DNA of 64,000 nt, taken from contig VZRG01000301.1 in NCBI GenBank assembly GCA_013397435.1, forward strand, positions 1 to 64,000, read 5' to 3'. Source of the stretch: Erythrocercus mccallii. Taxonomy: Eukaryota; Chordata; Aves; Passeriformes; Dicruridae. Positions 24,801-38,921 of the stretch are shown one piece after another (within the stretch, counting starts at the first letter, position 1; each line of letters opens with the position of its first letter). The notes under the pieces are model-generated. The model made no database searches, was not told where the DNA came from, and saw nothing but the letters and a program-made list of their open reading frames with translations. Made by a program: the position numbers and the translations under genes.

Positions 24801-27459
24801 ATGTGTTGGTGTGTATAAAGTTGTAGATTAATACCTTATTTAGCACACTTATTGTTGTAAAGTTTGCACTTGGTGGAATCAAAAATATCTATCTTCACTG
24901 ACTGTAGAAATGTTGCTTTCAGGCTCAGCAAATGGCAAAAATATTACTTGTATTATTAAGAAGGTATTCAATACTGCTCTTTTTTATTTTATTTTTTAAT
25001 TTTCAGTAGATAAACAATAAGGAAATATTAAGTATATTTTTAATAAATTTTAGAGTCTATGTATATGATTTGAAAGAAAAAGTGCATATTTGTTTACCTA
25101 AACCTTATGTGCTCTAAAGAGCTGTGCACGTAGGTAACGTTGCTCATGGGACTGTTCCAGGGAGTGAGTAGATGCTCAACCAACTACCTTTGCAATGTTC
25201 AGGTTTTGCCTTAGACCCTAATCTGCAGGATAGCCAGATGTCTTTGTAATACAGTACATGTTACTGTAATTTGTAGTCATGAATCATTGTTCTCTGGTGA
25301 CTCACATTCCCTCATTTAAGCACTTAGAGAGACCAAATCTTACCATGGAGACATTCATACTTACATCAGGACCATTTATTTAGCAGAATAGTATAAAAGT
25401 TTCTTTCATCTTTGGGACCCATAGGCCAAGAATCAAATTTGATAATGGGACTGTATTTACTGAAAAAAAAAGTGAACCTATGTTAAAGACAGATATTAGA
25501 AACACCAAATAGTATGAAAACAGAATGATAGCAGTGTGACTGTCAGGAGAAAAGCAAAAAAAGGTGGTGGAAAAATATTAAGCAGTATCTGAAATATTTG
25601 AATGTCATCAGCTACAATAAAAAATCATGAACACTTTGTTACATATTGTAATATTTACCATATTACAATTAATACAAATTTTCATCTTTTGGCTGGCTAT
25701 TCCCTTCTACTCTGTAGTAGTATTAGTAGTGAAAGGACTGCAGACTTCTCTGGATTTTCTTAAGAAAAATTCCTCACCAAACTATTTCAAAATACCATTG
25801 TTCTATTTATGAATTTTGAGTAACAACCAATGCACAAACTCACTATCTTGGAGAAATATCAGTAGGACCTGAATAACTAGTTAAAATGGTATAGAAAAAG
25901 GTTTATGCATTCATGGTAAAATAGTGTGACTTTATAAAAAAAAGGAAAAAATCTTGATCAGATATTACATTGATTTTTTTTTAATAACAGAACAAAAAAT
26001 CTTTTTAAACCCTTTGCAAGACTTTTTTTTTTAAATATCTAGGGTTTTTTTTAGCTAGGTTCCAAGTAAATATCATAAAGAAAGTATGGAGAGCCCTCAT
26101 TAGCAGATCACTTTATGAAAAATAATTCTATGACTATCAATCCTATGTCACAGACATTTGGAGAACTTCAGAGTTTAAGAAGCTGTCTGACAATATCTGT
26201 GAGTAAACCCCTAATACTTAAAGCACTATTCTGGTACTGTTTGTCAACATGAGAATGTTTAACTACTTGCGGATTATCTGGCATCTTACACAGTGAAAAC
26301 AAAGGATTTGTCACTGCTCAAAAGCTATTTTTTTCAGTTATGCCTAGAAAACACATTCATTTTCTAAAACAGTCTTTCTTGTTTCATTGATGTCCTTTTT
26401 TTAAACTGGGATCACTAATCAGAGGTACCAGGACCATTACTTTCTTGGACAAATTTTGGTAATGGTGGATTTTTAGGGGTTGAACTTAGAACAAATAATA
26501 AGGTCTTAGTGAGGTTGTTTTAAATAATACATTGCTGAAAAGAGAAACCACTAAGTTTTGGAGTGTACTGAGAAATAAACTGGTTTCTTATCTGTGATTT
26601 CTTAAGATAAGTTTAAGTTCTTATCTTAAACTGAATTCTTATCATTGTTTACCTGGAGAGTACCTGAAGAGTCACTGAAATGAACATAATTAATGGCTAA
26701 GAAGTGAAAATAACACTGTTGATTTCCATGTTTGTTCATTTTTATTACCAATGTTTGCTTTTAGAAGGGCACCACCAGAGTGAAAAATCAAAGATGCACT
26801 AGTATTTATAATAGTGCATTAAAGTGGAGATGTTAGATTAGGAAGACTCAGATCACTTAGATTCTTTGTACCTTGCAGTACATCTTGCAACAGCCACCTT
26901 ATGTACAGAGCAGTGTCCAAGCTTCAGTCATACACCTTGTTCTACCAGTTAAGCCTTTGAAGCCAGTTTGTGTCATTAAAGTGGATCAGAGTTATGTCCA
27001 CAATATTAGGTATAGGCTTCATGGCAATTACAGCAGCTGAGATGTGAGGATGCTGTTCATATTCATCCTTCATTTACAAATTATTGTGGTTTAACTGACA
27101 GAGTACTGTTCTACCCAGTGACAGAAGAAAAGGTGAGACGAACTCTGAAATAAACTCCAGTTTTAGCTAACGCTTACACTTGCCTGTCAAGAGACTGTCA
27201 AAATTTGAGACTTCCTGGATTAAAATTCAAGATGCACATTATTCATCTACCATTCATTTAAAATTCCATGATGAAGGACATGATTCTCTAACTCTTACCA
27301 TCTAGCCAAAATTTCTTGGTTTTTTGAAAGGTCCAGAGTAATAAGCCATCTGAAAAAGAATTTGCTTGGTTTTTTCAGAGCTCAGTGAAATGCATCAAAC
27401 TAGTTTCTAGGTAACATATGTTGTAGGATCAAAACAGAAATCTGGATAAAATTGCTGGG

Positions 27460-27461
<2 letters not shown>
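21879..27461. other. AT-rich unique DNA
   Basis: No named repeat or supported gene. A small hairpin is at 26602-26629. The frames at 23327-23527 (plus) and 23945-24202 (minus) have no convincing splice or homology support. Confidence 0.5.
26602..26629. repeat. 10-bp perfect inverted repeat
   Basis: ttaagataag at 26602-26611 and its exact reverse complement cttatcttaa at 26620-26629, 8-base spacer. A possible hairpin; may be incidental in AT-rich DNA. Confidence 0.85.

Positions 27462-27505
<44 letters not shown>
27462..27505. repeat. Uninterrupted poly(T), 44 bases
   Basis: Forty-four consecutive T residues on the plus strand. Read on the minus strand this is a long poly(A) and could be the tail of a retroposed sequence whose body lies at higher coordinates. 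No LINE or SINE body was recognised next to it. Such a long pure run is unstable and its exact length may be assembly-dependent. Confidence 0.95.
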
Positions 27506-27506
<1 letters not shown>

Positions 27507-30500
27507 TGTAGGTTGGTAGAAAGCAGATAGATTAAGTATGCTGAAAATGCTTTTTTAAAAATCTTCCTGTCTGGTTTACAGAGGACTTGCTCAATCTAAA
27601 GGTTCTAGAACAACAGATGTGTTTCTAATTACATTCTTAAAATGAAATGCTGTTATTCAGTCTGCAGCACAGGAAATATCCTTCAGCAAAGGGCAACAGC
27701 TGCAAAACAATGAGATGAGCTTTAAACATTTATCCAGTGATTGGCAGGTTTTTTGCCCCCTTAGGCCTTATAAAGTTTGTATTTATTAATGTAAAATGTA
27801 AAAGAGGGGTTTTAGCTGCTTCAAAATACACTAAGCCATTTTGCCTATTCATACAGTAAGTGGCCTGAAATTAAAGACCATGGGTACCTGCAGTGAAAGC
27901 TGTTGTGATTTAAATGAGCAATGCATTTTCAGGTAATAAATGCCTCCATTGCCCAAATACTCCTGAAACCAGTGATATGCTGACATTATTTGTCTGGAGA
28001 GATTCAATGTTTCTATATAGACAATCTAACTTTTTAAATACATCCATAGTGCTCATTGATTTTGAACCAAGGTGACAAAAATATTAATAGAACTAGAGAC
28101 TAGCCAAAAAATTATACCTAGCAAATTTATATGTGTGACTGGTTATGTAATCAACAGAAAATCTTTTGTGCAAACTCTTGATATTTTTTGGTCATTGTAA
28201 TAAATACTCCCTGCCAGTTTGATAAATAAAGGTTTTTCGGTACCAAAAACCCCACCACTTTTACGTTCATCTATGATTTGTGCTCACTTCTTCATGATCT
28301 TTTTTTTACTTTCTTTTACCATGTCTTGTGAAAGGGAAAGAAACATGTCTATGTGAAGAAAACTTTCTCTTTTTTTATCATTAGCATGACTAGATGTTGA
28401 ACCTATTCCTGCAAGATCCAGGTTTTCACTTGTATTCTCTGGAATGTCATATGGGATTGTTTAAGATACTTCTTGTTGTTACCTGGGAAAGTTAACTATT
28501 GTAAGCCCAGACCATGGTGATTATCTAGTCTGTTGAAACACAGATTTTATAGAATCTGATATAATTTCTAATAATACTTCATTGAAGATTTGTGACAGAA
28601 AAGGTACTGATATTATAATAGTATTAACTCTATTGAAGCAGATGATTTTTCATAAACATTTCTCTCCCCAAACTGTGTCACCACAGAACTCAAAAGAAAG
28701 GGAAGTTTTTGAGACTGTGGTAAGGCAGAACTTTGTAAGGCACAGAAGCTGTATTTTCAATATTTGCAAAACTAATTTAGCTACATATGTTTTATAGTTG
28801 TACAAATGACATAGCAGCAATATCTAGTCTCAAGAATTTTCCATGTGAATGGTTTATTAACTTTCTTATGCACATATGCGTGACATATACTTCCTAGTTT
28901 TTCCTAAATACACTTTATTGATGATTCAATGGCTAGAAGACACAGAGAGAGGACATGGTTTTTCTCATGCATGTCTTCTGCCAGGAAAAAACACATTAAT
29001 ATCTTTTGTAAATTTTCTATTTCTTCATCTGTACAGAATTCCTCCCCCTTGCAACTGCATTTGTGCTCTGCCAACACAGGATTAGAAACGTTGGGCTATT
29101 AAAATTAAGTACACAAGAGATTTGTGGTTCTGCTTCACTGGACTAAAATTATATATTGCACAATCCATTTTTGTGAAGCAGATAAAGAATATCAACTAGT
29201 TTTATTGCTGGGAAAAATGCAGAGAGATCAAGTGACCTACAGAAACTATAAATTCCTTTTAAAATTTAGAATATTAGAAATATTAGAATATTAGAAATTT
29301 AGATAAACCCTGAAAAGCCACTCACTGAATAAAAGAAGTCTGTGAAACAGATGTTGTCACTGTTTTGCAAAAAAAAACATAAGGAAATGGAAGAGTCTCA
29401 GTTGAAAACATTGTAGAAAGGATGCATGCATGTTCCTCTGTAAAACTCCTAATGTGAAAAAGGATACTTTCTCAGTATATATTTCAAAATTTAAACTTCT
29501 GCCTGCATAGGGTTATACCACTACCGAATTTTAGGAGAGGATGTTTGACAAATGCATGACACTGGAGGGAAACAAATAAAACATTATCTCCAAAGAGAAT
29601 TTCAATGTCAGTGATGTCTTGCACGAAGTATTCAGGACAGTCACTGGCAAAGAGCTAGACCAGACACAAAGTGTAGCCCAAAGCCCTGGTCCCCTCTTCC
29701 CTGTTCCCTTACCTCGGTCTCCTGGGTCACAGATGACTGGGGGTTGGTCTTGCCAGTGAAACAAAAGCAAAGAGGTGTTCAGTAACTTTGCCTTCTCTAC
29801 ATCCTCTCTCTGACACCAGATCCCTTCTCCAATTATTAGTTATCCTTAGTTTTCCTTTTGATACCAATGTATTTGAAGAAGCCCTTCTGGCAGTCCTTGA
29901 CAACCTTGACCAGATTTAATTCTAAATGAGTCTTTGTTTTTCTTATTTCATGTTTGTCTCATTTCTACTTTGAAAACATCTCTATATTAATTCCAGGTTG
30001 CTTGTTCCTCCTTCCACCTTCTGTGTATCTCTTGCTTGTGTTTGAGCAATGAGAGTGTTTCTTTTTCCTCTGAACAGGTCTCTTTTCTTGTTTAGTACAC
30101 CAGTGTTTCATTGGTGTGCAATATTATGGAATTACAAACTCCTGTGCTGGCTCACCTTTAAAGCTCACCTAGAAATAAATATCTGGCCTATAGATAAATT
30201 ATCTGGAGGCTGGAAAAGCAGAATTCTTTAAGACAGAACTATCACCAAGAAAACAATTTGTAGAATTTTACATTACTTTCCCTCATAAGAGCTCAGACTT
30301 TTATTGGCTACTGTATCACAGGTGAAGTTTAGTATTTAATTTTGAAAGTACAATTTACAGTACATTTGGGAATATTTCTCCTCTTGTCAACATATATAAT
30401 ATTATTATGCATATGAAATCAGAGCCAGTACATATACAGGGTGTATATATAGTCTTCCCATGCTACTGATTCTTTCTTTAGAAGTCACTTTAAATTATAA

Positions 30501-30973
30501 GGGTGAATATTAATTTATATTCTCTGTGTTGCCTTATTAAATGCCACAAATTCCTGTAATGTTTTGCAGTGGTGATTCATATTATTAAATTAAAACAGAG
30601 AAAAAAATGTTCTTTTCTGCCTAGAAATCTGGTAATTTAGTTATGATATAGTCTGTTTGACCAATGCCCATAAATGTTTATGTTTCATTGCATTCACCAA
30701 AAGATTTTTTTCAAGATGTCACCAAGTTCCATTTATTCTCAAGACATCTTTTTTCACCTCTGTACTCAGAGAGAAGTGTCAGTGCAAACAAATCATCAGT
30801 GAGCATCACTGGTGTGTTTGTGTTTTTATGAAGCTTCTGCTCAGATCACCTCTGATGAATTAAAATACCATCAGCCATCTGAATAGCAGAGTATATAGGA
30901 GCAGCCAGAGGTTGTGTAATCATAATTCCTTATGTGGCAGATGAATAGTTTTGATGACAAAAGGCAAAAAAAA
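27506..30973. other. AT-rich unique DNA; CNE-like block at 27600-28010
   Basis: No gene recognised. The block 27600-28010 has balanced composition and dense motifs: an E-box cagctg, SOX-like acaatg and gattggcagg. It lacks the mononucleotide runs common elsewhere, the usual look of a conserved noncoding element. A possible 36-bp microexon on minus is at 29713-29748 (see findings). Confidence 0.35.
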
Positions 30974-31010
30974 ATTAACTAACTAAATTAATTAACTAAT
31001 TAATTAACTA
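30974..31010. repeat. (TTAA/AATT)n low-complexity tract
   Basis: Consecutive ttaact, aaatta and attaac units over 37 bases. Confidence 0.9.
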
Positions 31011-34000
31011 TCCTCATATTAGGCTAGTTTAATGGGGTAACTAGAAATATTTTGAAAAGTTGTGCTTATTTTCTTTAAGAAGTTCCTTGAGATGATTTAA
31101 GATTCTTTAGACTTTTTTGCTTTGGTGTTAAATCAAAAAGGGAGTTTTATTAAAATGTGTGTATTTATACATTGTACAACAAAAATATTTCCCCATTATA
31201 GTGCAAATCTGAATAAAATAATAATGGCTTTCTGTAAAGATGAGAAACTGATAAACAAAAAGTAATAAAAGAAAAAGGCTTGCCCCTTTCCACTGTCTCA
31301 TCCATGGGAATTCTGAAGCAGGTGCAGAGGGCGAGAATAGAAGGAGAATATCCAATGTCAGTATTAAAATGCGATATTAATGTAAGCAAGTTCTCTAGAG
31401 TAATGATGATCTCACACATGATTTATAAAGAATTTTTCATCCCTATATCTCCTGTATTGCTTCTTTTTATGAGGAAAAGGACAAGAACATAATCTGCAAA
31501 TGACATAGTGAAATGATACAAAACAGTAGTAGCAAAAAATAGTAGCTGTAAATCTTACAGTCCAAAACCACAGTTCTTTTCTTTAAAAGAAAAATTAGAA
31601 ATGGAAAAAAGAAACTTACATTAGATTTGTGGTAACTATGGGTCCTATATTTCCCCAAACTCTCCTGAAATGCATGTAGAGTTTGTTTACTTTCTACTGT
31701 GTTTAAGTAACAAATGTTTCCTCCACTTACTCTTTTACTGTGCCATTAAATATTCTTAGGTCTTGAACCAGATTTAATTGAACATAGTCATAATTAATAC
31801 TATAAAATTAAAAAGGGTCTATAGACTCCGAGTGGCAATCAGAGTAATTGCAAAAGTGATGTAACATAATTGACTCATCATATTTTCCTAAGGTTCAATG
31901 GCTTAAAAAATATTTCCATTTATGGCTGGCTTCATTTATGGCTTCATCTTCATTGAAATTATGAAGAAAATAAAACGTCATCTCTAGTTGCAGACAAAGG
32001 CAAGAAATGTCTCTTTTTTTCAGTGAAGGTTCCCATCTTATACTTTGGAACAATTACCTACTCAGCTTCCATTTTACCTCTTTCAATTGCATCCACAGAT
32101 GCCCATTATTCTAGCTATCTCCCAGTAGCCCGAAAGATTACATCCTTTTTATTTCTGTTTTCCTTTTTTGTAGTATAGACCAATATATAATTTTTGGGGG
32201 GGTGTCCATACCATTAATCAGTCTGTGTAGGAAAGGTACAGAATGCTAAGCTTCAGTAATATCTTTGTAGTGTTTTCTATAGCTAAGTTTCCTTTAACAA
32301 GCTCAAGTCAATAATTTGTATTTCATCCTACATGTTCAAAAAGTAATTAACTGTTCCAGAGTCCTAAATTTTTTATGCCAGAATTGTGGTGTCTTCTCTA
32401 GATATGACATTCATAAAATGATGAAGACTTAGGTCTTTCAAAATTGCCTCCCTATCAGCACCTCAACACTGAAGAGTGTTCATTTCTATTTACTTTCCTT
32501 ACATTTCTAAATTTCACATTTTGATAGAATTTGAATAGCTTGAGTGATTAGCATATGCAAGGACATAAGAAGTAATATGTATTTTTGACTCAATGAAGCA
32601 AAGTTCCTCTTTTGATTATTGTCTACTAACCTCAACCTTTCCTGACACAGCTTCAGGTCATTCTCTCAGGTCCCGTCAGAAAAGAGAAACCATCAGTATT
32701 ATTTTCAAATGTAAACTGAACAATTTTCATTAAATGAAAACTATTTAAATTTTTTCTGATTTTGCCTATGTGTAAAAATATGTTTTCTTTTGGGTTTATC
32801 CAAAGAACTACACCTATCCTTATCAGAAGAATAAAAGGATAGATGAGGCAGCTGGCAAATTCTGCATATAGTTATATAGATCTATGCATTTCTATGAATA
32901 CACATGTATATATGACTATTGTTATTCATTTCCTGAAAAGGTGCCAAATATTTATAAATATTTTATATTAACTAATTATTACATCATACAGTGAAAAACA
33001 AATCGGAAAGAAATTTAATTTCTGTTTTTTCATTGTCCTGTCTTGAGGTTTTCATGAGCAGGATGGAAAAGAGGAGAATGTCATTGTGAATATTATTTAT
33101 AAGTAGCTCAAAATTAATTCAAACTTTACCCTACGTCAGTGTGTAAGGAGATTTTTAAAGAATTTTTCTTATTTTTGGAGATTATAATCCATGAAAAAAA
33201 TGTTACCTAATTTTTGTGTTACCTGATTTTTCATTGCAGCATTGGATCTCACAAATAATGTCTCATCTTGCTCCAGTCATGGGAGATTATCTTAATCTGT
33301 TGTTGAGTTTTGTGGGGCTGGAGTGTGTGGTTTCTATCCTACAGCCTCTGAGCATGAGCCCAATTTAAATGTTAACTACATCTGTTCTCTGAATGCTATG
33401 CATTGTCATACTTGATAGTAAATAATTTTTTTTAAAAAAACCCTCCCCTACATTATGTGAAATGACCAAGACTCGGCACAAAGTTTCATATTAAAGAGCT
33501 ATATTCAGTTGTTTCAATGTAAATTTCTTCTACAGAGACTCTAATATCAGACACAATTTTATTTCTCACTTTGAGAGAAATGTAGATGCACTTTGAATTG
33601 GTTTGGGGTAAAAACAGTCAGTGCTTTGTTACTGCTGGTGTTGCTGAACCAACTGGATTTATTCTGTTGTTTATGTATGTGTATCACCTCCTGGAGCCCT
33701 CAAGGGCTTTCTTCACTAGATTTTAAATACCCAGGATTTACAAAGCATACAAAATATAATACAAAATAAGTATTAATATGAATAGAAACAAGATTTGTAG
33801 ATAAATTCTGGAGATAATATCCCATCAGAGATTTGGAAGAGCAGTCTAACATATGGTAATTACATGAAGTGAACCTCAAAGAACTGGCAAGTTTTAAAGC
33901 ACCAAGAAAATTTCGAAGTTCAACACTTATAAGTGAGGTTGAATTTTGAATATCTCAACTCCTTTCAGCATTTAGTCAGTTTTAGTCTGCTAAAGAAAAA

Positions 34001-37000
34001 GGTAATTAGTTGAAAAGACATAAAGTTTTACAAACATCTCTGACATTTCAGAAACAATTCTATATTATATGCCCTTTTCTCTTACGATCCTAAAAAGGGC
34101 TACTCTCATCTGAGCATTTGTTTACTTATTTATTCCCATAAGAATATGTAAGAGGGGCAGTGGAAAACTCGTGCCCTGAAATAGCTACTTTTTTGTATTT
34201 ACTTGGGACACAATAAATTACATGAAGTACTAAGGGAAAAGAAGGAAAACCTTAGCCAAAACGAAAGTAAGAAAGGGATGTGTCTGACAGATAGGAAAAG
34301 ACAAAATTATAGAAAACAACAAAACGCTAGAGAGCAGGCAAGGTTACAGAAAAGCTGAAAACCCTTGAATTGGCCATTGCTACGTATTCTCAAGTTGAGG
34401 ATCTAAGAGTATTTCTGAAGGGCTTCTTTTCTCTCCTATCTTCTCCTTTTGTTTTCTTCCCCAAATATTATATTTAGCATCTTGTGCAAAATAATTAAAT
34501 GCTTTAATCTGTGTTTTTCAGGAAAATAAAATTCCTCTGAATCTTAGAATTAAAGACTATGCTATTTCTTACAAATGAGGCTAATAGTTTTGCAATTGTA
34601 ACTTAAGTGATAAAGTGATCACAAAATGATCACAAAGAATAGTTGTCCCAAAGTATTAGGATCACCCTGTACATTTTACCCCTTGGCCTGTAGCAGAATT
34701 TGAAAATGTTTTACACCATAAACCAGAAACTACACTTGAATTTCTACATACTGCATGTATTAATCATCATATTATGCTTTTCATGTACCCTTTTTTTATA
34801 AGGTGCAGAGCTGTGGAAAACAAGCTAGTGATTTTTGGATTTTCCAAATCTTTCTCGATCTTTTTTTTTCTTTCTATTATGCTTATCTATTTTTCATGTG
34901 CAAATCTTATAGTCACTATACTAATACAGCTGTCTCAATTTTTACAACTCTTAAAAAAATTAAGCAAAGAATATTTATTTCTTCTGTTCTTTAGTTCTGC
35001 AAGGGAACAATTCAAGTAATCTGTTCCATTCCAGTCAAAATGCTAAACTAGCTCTTACACAAATTAAATGTCAGCAGAGATATATAACAGCTATATGCTA
35101 GAAAATTATGCTTTCACACTTTTGTTTTGTAAGCATTTAAATATCTTTTTACAAAAGATGCAATAATCCAAATTAATGAACACACTGATAAATATGAAGG
35201 CCATAGCTCGTCTCTGAATTACAAATCTCTGTTTCATTGATAAATGAGGACCTATCCTTTCTTTCAGAGTCAAACTTTTTGCTGTTAAAATTGTTTTTAT
35301 GTAACTATTTTGTTTAGAATTTTTTCTTGTGTGTGCAAAAATGTAAGTGCTCTGAATAGAGAAAGAAAACTCTATCAAATTCCTTAATGAATGTTGTGTG
35401 TATTTTATTGAAATGTATTGCTGTACTTATTCAGTGCTCTAGTAAACAAGTAAAATATTGCACTGATGGCATTCAGACTTTAATTTTGGTTACCTGGATT
35501 TATAAAACTTGTGCAAACAAATTACTGCATGCAAAAACAGGATTAATTTTTATTTAAATGCTTTCTGAATTTTTGAGTTTTAGTGGTTGGATGGATCATG
35601 ATGGATATTGCTGCATTGTGACCAACTCTGAATCCTCAGCAGCATCTTGGCAAGAAAAATCTACATTCCCTGTGCTCATAATGGGAGCATACTAAAAGCT
35701 AGTATCCCTTTCCTCCTCTCAGTAAAGCCAGGCTAATATTAATGAAGCCATGTTTATTAGCAAAGCTGTTATATATAGATCTTAAATTGTTACTAGGTTT
35801 CACTAAGTGGAAATGATCTCCCCCACTCTTCGCTGTAAGGCCTTGTGTTAGTCTGTCCTGCAACAGAAAAACTGTCACAGCTCGTAGGTCCCAGTAGGAC
35901 AGAGAATGGAATGGAATGAATGAGAAAAGAAATTAAAATAAAGAAATTTTCTAAATATTAATTCAGAGCAGAGAAACGTCATTGTATTGCCATTTATGGT
36001 TTCATTATTGGATTATATTTTCAGAAGTGAAATTGATTTTTATTTTTTTCTTCTGTTAAGATTAGGCACAGTTTGTGCCTTAGCGTACCTGTAAACAAAT
36101 TTTTATTTCTATCTTGTCCTGATGCATTCTGTCCAGTACATTTCCTGGGACATTTACATTTAGTGGTATGATTTTATTTATCAGAGTTTATGGATATGAT
36201 GTAATTCAAGAATGGCACTCATATTAGTGTGCGTAATAGAGACAGACAAATTCTGTTGTTACCAGTGCTGTGAAGTGATCTGTATAAATAGAAAGGAGAA
36301 AAGCAACACTTTAAAGCTGGGAATTTACATATCATTCATGTGGCCTCTGTGTATGAATTAAATTCCAATAGATCTAGGCTTTCTAAACAGATTCCACACA
36401 CTTAGTTCTGCCCACTCAGAAGTCATGCCATACCATGAGAGAGTGGCAAGTGCAATGAACACAGCCAAACACACTTGTCTGTACAAGTTACCTGTCCTTT
36501 CCATGTGGATTTTTGAGACTAAAAATAAGAAGCCCTTGAACTTCTATCTCTGTTCACATGTGAGATATTGTCATGTATTCTAAGTCATCTCCCAGGCAGG
36601 GCAATTTCCTTGAAAAAAGACTGTCGCCTCTAGTCATCAGTAAGAGGAAGAACAATTTATATTTGAAATCAATGCTCTCTTTGGAAAACCTGATAAATAT
36701 ATTCAAAACAGATTGGAGGAAATTAATAAAGCCCTCTGGTTGTCAGGAAAAGTAAGCAGTTGAACAGCAAGGTTTTATGTCCAGGTGGGTAGTCAGCTCT
36801 CAAACCCTACTGCCATAAATTATGAATTATCTGAATGCTTTATCATAATGCCTCAAGAAAATGTTTGCAACTGTGAATATGTTTTTATAAACATTGAAAA
36901 ATTGCCTTTTGTTAGCTCAATAGCTCCATTAAGCTGGGAATTGTGAAACTAGAGTTATTTGTGTACTCATTTACTAACAAATATATCAACTTAATAGTTA

Positions 37001-38921
37001 TGACGCTTTTCCATAAGTTAAAGACAACTCAATTCATTTACATACTTTTCAAATCTTGATTCTGTTATACCCATAATCAGTCTGTTATAAAACCTGTTCT
37101 GAGTCCCAAATGACATTAAGGAGTTTTTCACAAGAGAGACATATGTAATGAGAAGTATATAAGGTAGCATTTCTAATGAACTTTTGGCAATGAGCATGTA
37201 GACATCATCAGGACATTACTGGGAAAAAAAAAAGAAAAATTTAGAGCAGCCTTTATGATTGCTCAGTAATTTGAAGACAGCTAGAGGGTTTGGAGTTTTT
37301 TCTAGTTCATCATCTATGCTTTTGGAATACAGGGAGGTTTAGTGCATTTCAGCAAAAATTTTTTTAAGTACATGAGATTTTACATCTAAGTGAAAGAGAC
37401 AAATACCATGATATTCTCTTCTTCCCCTACAGCATATCTGTATCCTCAAAAAATTCTAGAATCTGTTGGCAATGACCGTGTTTGCCAAAGAGAGAGGAGT
37501 TAAAAATTTATATTCCTTCAAATATGATGAGGTTGCTACCTGGTTAGAAGATAGATACAATATTTTGTTCCCAAGTTAATAGCTAAAGCACATACTTTGT
37601 ACTTGTATACTTGAATATGTATGGAACAAGAAGAATAAATAAAAATAAAAACTTGTGAAGTGTATTTAGGAGTGAACTGGGTGGAAAATGCTTGGAAGAA
37701 CACAGGGACACAACACAAGCCTACAGGAAAACTAAGTTTTGCTCATTCTGCTATTACAGCAGAATGATTTGTCTTTTTTTTTTTCTTAACAACAAAGACT
37801 ATAAATAACTATAAATAACTGTTTACAGAAATACCAGAGATGAACCATGTATGCATAATGCTGTTTCTAGAAGAAGGTATTATGGGCAAGATTTATTTAA
37901 TTTTGTATCCAAGGTTCTTTAAATAAATTATAACTATGCATAAAGTGTTTTAATACCAATACAAGGATCAAATTTGAGCATTTTTCTTAATATACAGATA
38001 TTGTGAGACAATTTTTATAGCAAGGCTTACATGTATAAGTCCACCACTTAATGGAAAATATTTCTCTCATGACATTTCCTGTTTTTTCTGACGAAAGTCT
38101 GTCTTGTGCATTCAGAAAGATTTTTAATCCCTCCTTATTCCAGAAGAGAACCTGTGCTAACAGGAGGAGTTTACGTGTCCAAATCTAATTGAAAATTTTA
38201 GCCTTTGTGGATTTTACCTGTGGGATGCAAGTGTGTTTTTATTTTATGCTGGTGGGGTTTTTTGTGTTTCTTTTTTTTTTTAGTTATGTACCAAATTTAA
38301 TGCATAAATACATTCCATCTTTATAAAAATCAAAGAAGTCTGGTTGTAAGTCTGGTTGGTTATAAGCACAAAGTTAATTTGGCATCATGGTAAGGCAGCT
38401 TCCAAATTAGTCTGCTTTTATCTCGGCAAATTTTCACTTTCCTGTTTTTCCCTCTGTGTAAGGCAAGTGCATCTCTGGCAAGTGAATATAGTAGAGTATA
38501 AATCATGGATTGTTTGCTTCCTGCTTGCATTTATCTTGGTAGAGCTAGAATAATACTGGAGAAAGAGATTGCAGCACATTACTTTTCTATTGCCCTTTAT
38601 GCAGTATGACTTTGAACAGGAGCAGGCATTTTGGCAGAGTCTGCTACAGGCATTAGTTGGGAAAAAATAGATTAAATGTCTTTAAATATAGTGAGGATCT
38701 TTGTTGCTTGTGCAAAATTCTCCTGCTATTGGCAGAAATTTCATATCAGCCTTTATTTCAACAATAAATCATGTTTCAGACTATCTTCCCTCCAGAGAGT
38801 GCCAAAGCCTTTTGTTCTCATACAGAGGCATGGCTCTTTGATGGCTATCCTTGTATCTATGACACCATTCTCTGGTTCACTGAGAACCAGGATAAGCTTT
38901 AACATTAATTTTGTAACTTGT
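31011..38921. other. AT-rich unique DNA
   Basis: No repeat family or gene was recognised. Local duplications include tgatcacaaa x2 at about 34616-34637 and actataaata x2 at about 37799-37818. The block at 36060-36350 looks unique and less repetitive. Open frames in this stretch are short and of AT-rich noncoding composition. Confidence 0.5.
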
